NCBI GenBank assembly: GCA_031296405.1
Contig: JAVKKH010000007.1
Span: 32,249 to 96,248, forward strand
DNA from: Candidatus Tepidifontimicrobium thermophilum
GTDB lineage: Bacteria > Sysuimicrobiota > Sysuimicrobiia > Sysuimicrobiales > Sysuimicrobiaceae
Length of the DNA: 64,000 bases
Reading direction: 5' to 3'
A program made the position numbers and the translations under genes. The notes below the pieces were generated by a model, which was not told where the DNA came from, made no database searches, and saw only the letters and a list, made by a program, of their open reading frames with translations. Below are positions 16,790-25,772 of this stretch, in pieces (position 1 is the first letter of the stretch; each line of letters starts with the position of its first letter).

Positions 16790-18166
16790 CTACAGCCGCA
16801 CCAGCCCGCCCAGCTCCCGCAGGCTCCGGTCCTCCAGGGTCCACACCGCCTCCACCACCCGCTGCGCCTGGGCCGGCGACAGCACCCCCTCCACGTTGGC
16901 CCGGAACTTGTTCACCACCTCCGCGTCGCTGAGGGGGTTTTTGGCATGACCGCGGGGATACCGGACTTCCCGGGTGAACACCTGGCCCTCGTGGGTGCGG
17001 ACCTCGATGCGGTTGGGGATGCCGTCCGGATAACCCGCGGTGAGCTCGGGGTCCTCCTCCAGCTCCGTCCGCTCCTTCAGCATCCGCCGCACCTCCGGGT
17101 CGGTGAACCGCGCGGGGGAGAAGGAGGACCGGTCCACCCGGCCGTCCAGCAGCGCCACCACCACGATGTACGGCAGCGAGTGGTCCGCGGTCTCCCGGGT
17201 CTTGGGCTCCCACTTCTCGGGGTCCTTGGCGATGATCTCGTAGGCCGCGCGGAAGGTGGCGATGCGGACCGAGGCGATCCGGCCGGGGTCGTGCAGCTCC
17301 GCACGGAGCTGCAGCGCGGCGTCCACCGCGCTCTGGGCGTGGTACTCCACCGGCCAGTACTTAATGTACGTATCGAGGATCCGCCGGGGCGGCCGTTTGT
17401 CCCGTAGACCTCGCAGGGCCTGCTCCGCAAAGCCCTGCCCGCCCAGCAGCTGGCGGAAGAACCCCATCTCCCCCTCGAAGGGCTGGAAGGGCCCCGTCAT
17501 CCCGGCCTCCGCCAGCAGCGCCCCGAACAGCGCGTGCCGGGCGGCGTTGGCCGCCGCGGCGCCTTTCCACATGGAGAGCTCCCCGGCCCGGGTCTGCCGC
17601 ATGGCCGCGTGGGGCACGCACGCCAGGCTGATGGCGTGCTCGATGGCCTCCACGGGAAGGCCCAGCAGCCGTCCGGCCGCGGCCGCGGTAGCGACCCCGA
17701 TGTAGTTCACGTGGTCCCAGCCCCACCGCCGCAGGCTCGCGGCGTCGCACAGGTTCACCCCCACCTCGTAGGCCACGGCCACCGACAGCAGAAAGTCGCG
17801 CGCGGGCAGGTCCCGCCACTCCGCCAGGGCCCACAGGGCGGCGATGGTGTCGCTGGGGTGCAGGGGCTCTTGGGACAGGTACGTGTCGTTGAAGTCCAGG
17901 TAGCGGACCATCACACCGTTGCACAGCGCCGCGGCTTCCACGGGAGCCGTAAAGTTGGTGCCCCACAGGGTCGCGCCCCCGACCAGCGGCCAGTGGTAGG
18001 CGTACGCCCGCGCCGCCTTCGGCGCGGGCTCCGCGAAGGCTGCCAGCGCCACTCCCAGACTGTCCAGCACCCGTCGCTTGACCTCGTGCACCGTGGGTTC
18101 GGGCAGCTGCTCCCACTCCACGGCCGCCGCGTACTCCGCCAGCATCCGGCTGAACCGGTCGCTCAC
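16790..18166 (-). CDS. prpD: MmgE/PrpD family protein (2-methylcitrate dehydratase-like)
   Basis: A 458-residue member of the MmgE/PrpD family, which includes 2-methylcitrate dehydratase and related enzymes. Visible features are LDFNDTYLSQEPLHPSDT (about residues 87-104), a conserved family block, and KYWPVEYHAQSAVDAAL (about 275-291). It starts at GTG 18166 with GGGAGGGAG upstream. Its place before prpB and prpC supports a 2-methylcitrate cycle, but the family also contains iminodisuccinate epimerase-like and cis-aconitate-decarboxylase-like members. Confidence 0.85.
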   Translation of the reverse strand: MSDRFSRMLAEYAAAVEWEQLPEPTVHEVKRRVLDSLGVALAAFAEPAPKAARAYAYHWPLVGGATLWGTNFTAPVEAAALCNGVMVRYLDFNDTYLSQEPLHPSDTIAALWALAEWRDLPARDFLLSVAVAYEVGVNLCDAASLRRWGWDHVNYIGVATAAAAGRLLGLPVEAIEHAISLACVPHAAMRQTRAGELSMWKGAAAANAARHALFGALLAEAGMTGPFQPFEGEMGFFRQLLGGQGFAEQALRGLRDKRPPRRILDTYIKYWPVEYHAQSAVDAALQLRAELHDPGRIASVRIATFRAAYEIIAKDPEKWEPKTRETADHSLPYIVVVALLDGRVDRSSFSPARFTDPEVRRMLKERTELEEDPELTAGYPDGIPNRIEVRTHEGQVFTREVRYPRGHAKNPLSDAEVVNKFRANVEGVLSPAQAQRVVEAVWTLEDRSLRELGGLVRL

Positions 18167-18212
18167 GCTCCCTCCCTCGCGCGGTTCTGTGAGGGCTCCC
18201 TGCCGCCTGGTT

Positions 18213-18860
18213 CTACTTTGCCGACTCCGCTCGCCCCTCCTGCCCGTCCGGCGGCAGCAGTACCACGTGCACGATCCCCGGCCCGTGCACGCCTACCGCC
18301 AGGCTCATCTCGATGTCCGCGGACCGGCTGGGACCGCTGGCCAGCACCAGCGCGCTCGGCAGCCCTCCCAGCCGCTCCAACAGGTCGAAGAGGTCTGCGA
18401 GCACCCGGTCCTCCCGCAACACCGCCACGTGCACAGGCGGGAGCAGGGACGCGGAACGGGGTCGGTTCGGGCGGGCCACCAGCACCAGGGTGGCGGACTC
18501 CGCGATCCCGTAGTCCGCGCCTGTGACGCCCACCTCCGCCTCCGACAACCGGTCCCAGTCCACGAGGGGCAGGCGCAGCTTCCGCAGCGAGACCCCGAGA
18601 TCCCGCAGGGCCGGTTCCACGTAGGTCCGCCTGCCGTCGCACAGCTGCGCCACGGCCGCGGCCAGCTCTCTAGGGTCCTCCAGGCGGTGCACACGGACGC
18701 CCAGCTCCTCCGCACGCCGGACGAACACGCCCACCGGGTCCGCTTGGAGCTGCCGACGGTAGCCCGCGGCCTCCGCGGGCGCCTCCGGGGAAGCCAGCTC
18801 GAGGGCCTCGCCGGACCGCGCGGACCGGACTGCCCGCAGGATCTCCTCGCGGCTGCTCAC
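18213..18860 (-). CDS. lutC: LUD-domain protein, lactate utilization LutC-like
   Basis: A 215-residue LUD (DUF162) protein. It has the LUD core with VGVTGADYGIAESATLVL (about residues 120-137) and a conserved C-terminal GPSRSADIEMSLAVGVHGPG (about 180-199). LutC is one of three subunits of the LutABC L-lactate-oxidising system that transfers electrons to the respiratory chain. GTG 18860 overlaps the lutB stop as GTGA, and the order lutA-lutB-lutC is the standard one. Confidence 0.93.
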   Translation of the reverse strand: MSSREEILRAVRSARSGEALELASPEAPAEAAGYRRQLQADPVGVFVRRAEELGVRVHRLEDPRELAAAVAQLCDGRRTYVEPALRDLGVSLRKLRLPLVDWDRLSEAEVGVTGADYGIAESATLVLVARPNRPRSASLLPPVHVAVLREDRVLADLFDLLERLGGLPSALVLASGPSRSADIEMSLAVGVHGPGIVHVVLLPPDGQEGRAESAK

Positions 18861-20236
18861 CTTCTGGCGGCCCGGTGGAAGGGTGTGGGGCTGAGGCGCG
18901 GCAGGTCCCGGCCGCGGGCCCAACGCCGCAAAGCGCCTACCGGGACGCGCCGGACCACGGGTTCCAGCACCCGCGCAGCCACGGAGGCCCAGCGGTACAG
19001 GCGCGGACGGCACAGCAGCCAGGCGGCCACACGTGCGGCCCTTCGCTCCCACCTGGCTTCCGCCGTCTGGCCGGCCCGCGCCCGCAGGGCCACCAGCATG
19101 CCGGGGATGTCGATGCGCACCGGGCACACGTCCCTGCACGCCCCGCACAGGCTCGACGCGAAGGGTAGGTCCACTAGCCCCCGGCCGCCGGTGAGCGCGG
19201 GGGTCAGCACCGCGCCGATAGGCCCCGAGTACACGGAGCCGTACGCGTGTCCGCCAGCCCGTTCGTACACCGGGCAGACGTTGAGGCAGGCGCTGCAGCG
19301 CACACACTGCAGGGCCTCCCGCAGCTCCGGGTCCGCCAGCACCCGGCTCCGCCCGTTGTCCACCAGCACCAAGTGGAAGGCGTCCGGCCCGTCCCGTTCC
19401 CCAGGCCCCCGCGGCCCCGTCAGCAACGACACGTACGCGGAAAGCCGCTGTCCGGTGGCGCTGCGGACCAGCAGGGGCAGGAACACCGCCAGGTCCGCCA
19501 GGCGGGGGAGGACCTTCTCGATCCCCGCCACCGCCACGTGGACCCGCGGAAGGCTGGTGACCATGCGGGCGTTGCCCTCGTTCTCCACCAGCACCACGGT
19601 ACCGGTCTCCGCCACCAGGAAGTTGGCGCCCGTGATCCCCACGTCCGCCTGCAGGAACGCCTGGCGCAGGTGGGCGCGGGCCGCTGCGGTGAGGACCGGG
19701 ACAGGGGCGTCCGCTGGGGTGCCCAGGTGGCGGCGGAACAGCTCGGCCACGTCCTCCCGCCGTTTGTGGATGATGGGCGCGATCAGGTGTGACGGGCGGT
19801 CGCCGCTGATCTGGACCACGAACTCACCCAGGTCCGTCTCCACAGGCTCGATCCCGGCCTCCAGCAGGGCCCGGTTGAGCTCCACCTCCTCGGTGACCAT
19901 GGACTTGCTCTTGACCACCCGCCGGGCTCCCGCCTCGCGGCAGATCCGCACCACGCAGGCCGCCGCCTCCTCCGCGTCCCGGGCCCAGTGCACGTGTCCG
20001 CCTCGGGCGCGGACGGCTGCCTCCAGCTGCTCGAGGTACCGGTCCAGGTTTGCCAGGGTGTGCTCCTTGATGCGCTTGGCCCGGTCCCGCAGCACGTCGA
20101 AGTGGGGCAGTTCCGCGGTCACCTGCACCCGGCGGACGGCGAGGTTGTCGGTCACCCTCCGGATGGCCTCCCGCAACGCGGGATCCAGCACCGCGCGGGC
20201 GCTCGCTTCCCGGAAGCCGGCCGCGCTCGGGCTCAC
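18857..20236 (-). CDS. lutB: Iron-sulfur LUD protein LutB
   Basis: 459 residues. The N-terminal LUD domain (about 60-300) contains KSKSMVTEEVELNRALLEAG and ADVGITGANFLVAETGTVVL. The C-terminal part has two 4Fe-4S cluster motifs, CVRCSACLNVCPV (about 315-327) and CGACRDVCPVRIDIP (about 366-380). This is the electron-transfer subunit of L-lactate dehydrogenase LutABC. The GTG at 20236 overlaps the lutA stop as GTGA and the gene's own stop overlaps lutC. Length is normal for the family. Confidence 0.94.
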   Translation of the reverse strand: MSPSAAGFREASARAVLDPALREAIRRVTDNLAVRRVQVTAELPHFDVLRDRAKRIKEHTLANLDRYLEQLEAAVRARGGHVHWARDAEEAAACVVRICREAGARRVVKSKSMVTEEVELNRALLEAGIEPVETDLGEFVVQISGDRPSHLIAPIIHKRREDVAELFRRHLGTPADAPVPVLTAAARAHLRQAFLQADVGITGANFLVAETGTVVLVENEGNARMVTSLPRVHVAVAGIEKVLPRLADLAVFLPLLVRSATGQRLSAYVSLLTGPRGPGERDGPDAFHLVLVDNGRSRVLADPELREALQCVRCSACLNVCPVYERAGGHAYGSVYSGPIGAVLTPALTGGRGLVDLPFASSLCGACRDVCPVRIDIPGMLVALRARAGQTAEARWERRAARVAAWLLCRPRLYRWASVAARVLEPVVRRVPVGALRRWARGRDLPRLSPTPFHRAARR

Positions 20237-20964
20237 GACCCGCCCAGTACCTCCGCCAGGTGCAGACACCGCAGCCGGACTCCCTTCCGGCTCAGCCCAC
20301 CCGCCAGGTGCAGCAGGCAGCCCAGGTCGGTGGACACCAGCACCTCCGCTGTGGTGGCGCTGACGTCCTGCAGTTTGTCCCGGAGCATGGCCTCGGACAC
20401 CTCCGGAAACTTGACGGAGAAGACCCCTCCGAACCCGCAGCACGCTTCCGGGTGGGCCAGGTCCACGAGCTCCAGACCCGCCACCCGCCGCAGGACAGCC
20501 CGCGCGCAGTCTGCGGCGCCGAGGCTCCTCAGCTGGTGGCAGGAGGCGTGAAGGGCCACGCGGTGAGGGAAACGGGCGCCGACGTCCTCCACCCCCAGCA
20601 CCCGGACCAGGAACTCCGACAGCTCGTAGGTGCGCTGGGCCACGGCCCGCGCACGCCCCTCCCAAGGGCTTCCGGCCAACACCCGCGGGTAGAACTCCCG
20701 CACGGTGGCCACGCAGGATCCCGAGGGAGCCACCACCGCGTCGAAGGGCTCGAACGTCTCCACCCACCGCCGGGCGAGCCGGGCCGCCTGGTCCGGGAAG
20801 CCGTCGTTCAGCAGGGGCTGGCCGCAGCAGGTCTGCCCCCCGGGGACTTCCGCGCGCAGCCCCACGCGCTCCAGCACCTGCAGCGTGCCCCGGGCGACGC
20901 TGGGTGCGAACTGGTCCACCAGGCACGTGACGAAAAGGGCCACGCGGTGCGGGCGGTCAGGCAT
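20233..20964 (-). CDS. lutA: (Fe-S)-binding cysteine-rich protein LutA
   Basis: A 243-residue protein with two CCG domains of the heterodisulfide-reductase-D type: GGQTCCGQPLLNDG (about residues 42-55) and PEACCGFGGVFSVKFPEVS (about 170-188). These cysteines bind an iron-sulfur centre that accepts electrons from lactate. The ATG at 20964 lacks a strong ribosome site; TAACCT eleven bases upstream might be a -10. It is the first lut gene, 76 bp after the orphan molybdenum hydroxylase subunit. Confidence 0.93.
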   Translation of the reverse strand: MPDRPHRVALFVTCLVDQFAPSVARGTLQVLERVGLRAEVPGGQTCCGQPLLNDGFPDQAARLARRWVETFEPFDAVVAPSGSCVATVREFYPRVLAGSPWEGRARAVAQRTYELSEFLVRVLGVEDVGARFPHRVALHASCHQLRSLGAADCARAVLRRVAGLELVDLAHPEACCGFGGVFSVKFPEVSEAMLRDKLQDVSATTAEVLVSTDLGCLLHLAGGLSRKGVRLRCLHLAEVLGGS

Positions 20965-21040
20965 CCCAGGGGAGGTTACGCGCTCCGGGCCCCAGGGTCC
21001 TGCGCCCGGCGCTGCCAGAGGGCCTGTGGATCGGACGTCG

Positions 21041-23356
21041 CTACCGTCCCGCCCGCAGGGCGCGCCACACCCGCTCTGCGGTGAAGGGGAAGTCCAGGTG
21101 CCGCACCCCGAAGGGCTCCAGGGCGTCCAGCACCGCGTTGGCGATGGCGGGCGGTGCGCCGATGGTCCCCGCCTCACCCAGACCCTTCGCTCCCAGCGGG
21201 TTCAGGGGAGAGGGTGTCTCCAGGAACTCGCTGACGAGGGGAGGCGCGTGCACCGCCCGCGGGAGCCCGTACTCCGCCAGGCTGGACGCCAGGGGCTGTC
21301 CCTGGTCGTCGTACTCGAAGGCCTCGGTGAACGCCTGTCCCAGCGCCTGCACCACGCTGCCCGAAATCTGGCCTTCCGCCAGGAGGGGGTTGACGATGCG
21401 GCCCGCGTCGTCCACCGCCACCAGCTTTAAAACCTTCACTTCCCCCGTCTCCGGGTCCACCTCCACCACCGCGCCGTACGCGCCGTAGGGGAACACCGGA
21501 CGCGGGATGGCGAAGTACCCCACCGCCTCCAGGCCCATCTCCAGATCCGGCGGCAAGCGGTGCGGCTGGTAGGCCGCGGAGGCCACGTCGCGCCAGGAGA
21601 CTACGCGCTCGGGCACCCCCCGAACCCAGATCCGACCGTCCTGCCAGTCCAGGTCGTCGGGAGAAGCCTCCAGCAGGTGCGCGGCGATAAGCTTGGCCTT
21701 CGCCCGGATTTTCTCCGCGGCCACCACGATGGCGGAGCCTCCCAGGGTGGTGGACCGGCTCCCGAACGTGCCGATGCTGCGGCCCAGCAGGTTCGTATCG
21801 CCGTACTGCACCAGGACGTCGTCCGGGTGCACCTGTAACAGGTCCGCGGCGATCTGCGCGAAGGAGGTCTCGTGGCCCTGCCCGTGGGGCACGGAGCCCG
21901 TGCGGACCACCACCCGGCCCGTGGGCTCCACCACCACCGCGGCGCTCTCCCAGAGCTGGCTCGCGGCCCGCTCCACGTAGAACGCCACCCCCACTCCCAC
22001 GAGCCGGCCGTTGGCCCGGGCGCGCTCCTGCTCCTCCCGCCAGCGGTCGTACTCCAGCAGCTCCCGCAGCCTTTCCAGGGCCCGCGGGTAGTCGCCGGAG
22101 TCGTAGACGAATCCCAGGGGGTTGCGGTACGGGAACGCGTCGGGTCGGACCAGGTGCCGCATCCGGAATGCCACGGGGTCCTCGTGGAGCTCCCGGGCCA
22201 CCAGTTCCGCCATCCGCTCCACCAGGTAAGCGGCCTCGGGCCTTCCGGCACCCCGGTACGGACCCGTGGGCACCTTGTTGGTGGCCACGCCCAGCAAGAC
22301 CACGTGCGCGTGCGGGATGGCGTACGCGCCCGTCATGAGCATGGCGGTGTTCACGGGCGGGACGGGCGTGGAGGGATACAAGTAGGCACCCGCGTCCGCC
22401 AGTAGACGGGCCCGCAGCGCCACCATCCGGTTTCCCCGGACGGCCACCTCTACCTCCGCGACCATTCCTCGCCCCTGGTAGCTGGCCAGAAGGTTCTCCC
22501 GGCGATCCTCCACCCACTTGACCGGGCAGCCCAGCACCAGGGCCGCCCAGGCGGCCAGCACGGTCTCCGGAGAGACCCCGAACTTGCTCCCGAAAGCCCC
22601 TCCCACGTCGGGCACGATGAAGCGGATGCGCTCCTCCGGCCGCCGCAGGATGCGGCTCAACTGCTCGCGCGGCCGGTGGGTGCCCTGGGCGGACGCCCAC
22701 ACCGTCAGCAGGTCGGATCCCGGCTCGTAGACGGCGACCGCGCCCCGGGTCTCCATGGGTACCGCGGCCAAGCGGGGAATCCGGAACTTCTGGCGCACCA
22801 CCCGGTCCGCACGGGCGAACTCGCCGTCCGGGTCTCCTCCCTTGCCTTCCCACCGGAACAGGACGTTGTCCGGAAGCTGCTCGTGCAGCCGCACCGCCCC
22901 CGCCAGCGACTCCTCGGGATCCACCACGGCGGGTAAGGGATCGTAGTCCACCTCCACCACGGCTGCCGCGTCCTCCGCGGCCGCGCGCGTCTCTGCCACC
23001 ACTGCGGCCACGGGTTCGCCCACGTAGCGGACCCGGTCGGTGGCGAGGACGGGGTGGGGGACCTGTTCCACCCGCGTGCCTTCCACTCCGGCCAGCGCGT
23101 ACTGCCCGAGCCTGCCCGCTAGGTCCCGGCCGGTGAACACCGCCACCACGCCGGGTGTCGCCCGTGCCGCCTCCACCCGGACCCCGAGGACCCGGGCGTG
23201 GGCGTAGGGACTGCGCACCACCACCAGGTGCAGCATTCCGGGCAGCTTCAGGTCGTCCACGTACCGCGCCTGGCCCCGCAGGAAGCGGCCGTCTTCCTTG
23301 CGCCTCAGGGGACGGCCGACCCACCCTCCCGCAGGCGGAGCGTGCTCAACCCTCAC
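21041..23356 (-). CDS. Xanthine dehydrogenase family molybdopterin-binding subunit (orphan, form II-like)
   Basis: A 771-residue molybdopterin-binding large subunit of the xanthine dehydrogenase/CO dehydrogenase superfamily. N-terminal LRRKEDGRFLRGQARYVDDL, the cofactor-contacting VPDVGGAFGSKFGV, and the catalytic Glu in AKGLGEAGTIGAP are present. The active-site loop reads GPYRGAGRPEAAY, the form II or generic hydroxylase type, not the AYRCSFR of true CO dehydrogenase. No small (2Fe-2S) or medium (FAD) subunit lies beside it, so it is an orphan in this window. It would hydroxylate an aldehyde or N-heterocycle with partners encoded elsewhere. Confidence 0.9.
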   Translation of the reverse strand: MRVEHAPPAGGWVGRPLRRKEDGRFLRGQARYVDDLKLPGMLHLVVVRSPYAHARVLGVRVEAARATPGVVAVFTGRDLAGRLGQYALAGVEGTRVEQVPHPVLATDRVRYVGEPVAAVVAETRAAAEDAAAVVEVDYDPLPAVVDPEESLAGAVRLHEQLPDNVLFRWEGKGGDPDGEFARADRVVRQKFRIPRLAAVPMETRGAVAVYEPGSDLLTVWASAQGTHRPREQLSRILRRPEERIRFIVPDVGGAFGSKFGVSPETVLAAWAALVLGCPVKWVEDRRENLLASYQGRGMVAEVEVAVRGNRMVALRARLLADAGAYLYPSTPVPPVNTAMLMTGAYAIPHAHVVLLGVATNKVPTGPYRGAGRPEAAYLVERMAELVARELHEDPVAFRMRHLVRPDAFPYRNPLGFVYDSGDYPRALERLRELLEYDRWREEQERARANGRLVGVGVAFYVERAASQLWESAAVVVEPTGRVVVRTGSVPHGQGHETSFAQIAADLLQVHPDDVLVQYGDTNLLGRSIGTFGSRSTTLGGSAIVVAAEKIRAKAKLIAAHLLEASPDDLDWQDGRIWVRGVPERVVSWRDVASAAYQPHRLPPDLEMGLEAVGYFAIPRPVFPYGAYGAVVEVDPETGEVKVLKLVAVDDAGRIVNPLLAEGQISGSVVQALGQAFTEAFEYDDQGQPLASSLAEYGLPRAVHAPPLVSEFLETPSPLNPLGAKGLGEAGTIGAPPAIANAVLDALEPFGVRHLDFPFTAERVWRALRAGR

Positions 23357-23428
23357 AGACTCGACCTCCTCACCTCGCGCGAACTCCCGAGCACACGCAC
23401 CAGTATACGCCGGAGCCCCGGGGTCGCC

Positions 23429-23884
23429 TCAGCCGCGCCACGTGCAGGCCGGGCCCAGGAACACCGTCTCGTGCCGTCCCTGGGAGAAGTACTCCAGGAA
23501 TGTGAGCTCGGAGTCCGGGTCCGCCAGGAGCTGGTGGATGTCTCCCTCCGCCACCCACACCACCGAGCCCGCGCGCAGGGGGAATTCGGCGTCCCCGATG
23601 CGGATGCGGCCGCGGCCGGCCAGTACGAGGAAGAAGTGTTCGGTTCCCCTGTGGAGGTGTACGGGGGAGGCCGAGCCAGGGGCCACGGTCACCACGTCCA
23701 CCAGCAGGGAGCTGCCCGTGTTGGTGTGGTTGAGCAGGACACGCTTTCTCCGCCCGTCGTGCACGGATACGAGCTCAGGGACCTCCTCCAGGTGGAACAC
23801 CTTGGAACCCGGACCCCGGCCCACCACCTGCTCGGCGTCCGCCAGCGCCTCGTGGGGCACGGCGGCCCGCTGGGTCTCCGCCAT
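23429..23884 (-). CDS. Cupin-domain protein
   Basis: 151 residues with one cupin barrel. The first motif reads SASPVHLHRGTEHFFLVLAG (HxH...E, about residues 74-93) and the second GSVVWVAEGDIHQL (about 105-118), so a metal site is likely. No enzymatic domain is attached. ATG 23884 has AAGGAGG eight bases upstream. It lies between an ABC binding protein and the orphan hydroxylase subunit and is probably a small-molecule-binding or isomerase-like accessory of that pathway. Confidence 0.8.
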   Translation of the reverse strand: MAETQRAAVPHEALADAEQVVGRGPGSKVFHLEEVPELVSVHDGRRKRVLLNHTNTGSSLLVDVVTVAPGSASPVHLHRGTEHFFLVLAGRGRIRIGDAEFPLRAGSVVWVAEGDIHQLLADPDSELTFLEYFSQGRHETVFLGPACTWRG

Positions 23885-23910
23885 CGCTACGGCCTCCTTT
23901 CCGTCCGTCC

Positions 23911-24945
23911 CTAGTGCCAGCGGGGATCTCCGGACCACTTGCCCAGCTTTGTGAGACAGGCCCGCGTGAACCCCCACTCCACCGCCCGCTCGTAGGTGGG
24001 CCGCTCCGCCGCCGAAATGTTGCCGATCTGCACCTCGGTCTCAATCCCGTCCTCCACCAACTCCTTGTGCAACGCCTCGTTGACGGGCCAGATGCCCCGC
24101 CGGGCGAGTTCGTCGTAGGTCCGAGCCACGATCCCCGGGCTGAACTTCGTGTACTTCACCCCGATCTCGATGGTGCGGGCTCGGTTCTGGTACATGAACC
24201 GCTGAGCCTCGATGAGTGCGCAGACCGCGTTCTGCAGCAGCTGCGGTTCTGTGCGGATCACGTCGCCGGTGGTGATGTATGCGGCGTACCAGCCCCGGGG
24301 GAGCACCTCCCAGAGCCGTGCCAGGATCCGGAGGGACGGGCTCTGGCCCAGGGCCTCGTAGGCTTGGTCCAAGTGCATGATGATGGCGTCGATCTGCCCT
24401 CCCAGGAGGGCCGGGATCCTCGCCGCGGTGGCCACGGGCACGTACTGGACGTCCCGGGGTGTGAGCCCGCAGCTCCGGAGGACCGCGCGGGTCATGACCT
24501 CCGGGTACGCTCCCACGCCTCCGGGCGTTCCGATCTTCTTGCCCCGCAGCTCCTCACACCGGCGCACCTCCGGGCGCGCCACCATCACCACGGGGTGCGG
24601 CAGGGCGTAGCTGTACACCGCCTTCAGATCCGCACCCCGTGCGAGAGCTGCCACGAAGGGCGGCACACCCGGAGCAGCTAGGTGGACCTCCCCCCGCGCC
24701 CCCAACAGGGCCCGAAGGGCCGCGGGGCCTCCCTCGAAGGTGAAGATCCGCGCCTCCAGTCCGTACTTCGCAAAGATCCCTGTCTCCTGGGCCACCCACG
24801 GAGGCAGGTGGACTACGTTGGGCGGCGTGGTGGGCATGGCGATGCCCAGGACTCGTCGCGTCTGGCCCCACGAGAGGGCTGGCCCCCACAACAGAACCAG
24901 TCCCACCAGACCTCCGGCAATCCACCGACGGGCCATCCGCTGCAT
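23911..24945 (-). CDS. ABC transporter substrate-binding protein (NMT1/THI5-like)
   Basis: A 344-residue exported solute-binding protein of the SsuA/NMT1 class. The signal peptide covers about residues 1-28 (GGLVGLVLLWGPALSWGQ). The mature protein has PPWVAQETGIFAKYGLEARI, the diagnostic opening of this class, then LRGKKIGTPGGVGAYPEV and AALLGGQIDA-type lobes. It works with the permease and ATPase encoded just upstream. Class members bind sulfonates, nitrate, aromatic acids or pyrimidine precursors; ligand not determined. It starts at ATG 24945, 20 bp after the permease. Confidence 0.92.
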   Translation of the reverse strand: MQRMARRWIAGGLVGLVLLWGPALSWGQTRRVLGIAMPTTPPNVVHLPPWVAQETGIFAKYGLEARIFTFEGGPAALRALLGARGEVHLAAPGVPPFVAALARGADLKAVYSYALPHPVVMVARPEVRRCEELRGKKIGTPGGVGAYPEVMTRAVLRSCGLTPRDVQYVPVATAARIPALLGGQIDAIIMHLDQAYEALGQSPSLRILARLWEVLPRGWYAAYITTGDVIRTEPQLLQNAVCALIEAQRFMYQNRARTIEIGVKYTKFSPGIVARTYDELARRGIWPVNEALHKELVEDGIETEVQIGNISAAERPTYERAVEWGFTRACLTKLGKWSGDPRWH

Positions 24946-24965
24946 CTCCGTCTACCCCCTTCCGG

Positions 24966-25772
24966 TTATTCCTCCCGCAGCACGTGCATCCAGGGCGCGA
25001 TCCGGCGCTCCAAGCGCTTCAAAAGTCCCGTCAGCCCCACACCCATCCCCATCAGCACCACGATGGGTACGAAAAGACGGTCCGTGCGGAAGGTGTTGGC
25101 GTACTGGACGATCATGTAACCCAACCCCGTGATGCTGGTGTAAAACTCCGCCACCACCATCCCGACCAGCCCCCGCCCAATGGCCAACCGAATCCCTGCG
25201 AGGATGAAGGGTAGGGCGGACGGGAGGATCACGTCCCGCCACGTAGCCCACTCGGTGGAGCAGAACGCCCGGGCGACCTCCAGGAGTCTGCGGTCCACGC
25301 TGCGGACCCCTTGATAGGTGTTGATGAGGATGGGGAACACGCAGAACAGGAACACGAGCGCCACCTTGGCCTGCGTCTGGAACCCCAACCACAGAACGAG
25401 GATGGGGATGAGGGCGACGGTTGGCGTGGCGTACAGGGCGCTGATGTACGGGTCGGTGACGTGTTCCAGGAGCGGCCAACGGGCAACGGCGACTCCCAGG
25501 GGGATCCCCGCCGCGACCGCCAGCAGCAGGCCCAGGGACAAGACCACGAGACTCGCCTGCAGGTAGAACTGCAACTCCCCCGTCTGGACCAACGCCACCG
25601 CGGCCCGGGCGATAGCGGACGGATAGGTGAAGATCGGCGACCCCAGGAGCCGTCCGTACGCTTCCCACGCGCCCAGCCCCACAGCCACGGAGAGCCACCG
25701 GATGGCAGCCGGCGTCATCCGAGGGCGCGTGGGAACCCGTCGCTGCGCCGGTGCGGCGGCTGCCACCCTCAT
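24966..25772 (-). CDS. ABC transporter permease (SsuC/TauC type)
   Basis: A 268-residue membrane permease with about six membrane segments. The EAA loop reads LEVARAFCSTEWATWRDVIL (about residues 158-177), typical of SsuC/TauC/NitT permeases. ATG 25772 has GGAGGTG seven bases upstream and overlaps the ATPase stop as ATGA; the longer open frame is a shadow of that gene. It forms the channel of the second ABC importer in the window. Confidence 0.93.
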   Translation of the reverse strand: MRVAAAAPAQRRVPTRPRMTPAAIRWLSVAVGLGAWEAYGRLLGSPIFTYPSAIARAAVALVQTGELQFYLQASLVVLSLGLLLAVAAGIPLGVAVARWPLLEHVTDPYISALYATPTVALIPILVLWLGFQTQAKVALVFLFCVFPILINTYQGVRSVDRRLLEVARAFCSTEWATWRDVILPSALPFILAGIRLAIGRGLVGMVVAEFYTSITGLGYMIVQYANTFRTDRLFVPIVVLMGMGVGLTGLLKRLERRIAPWMHVLREE

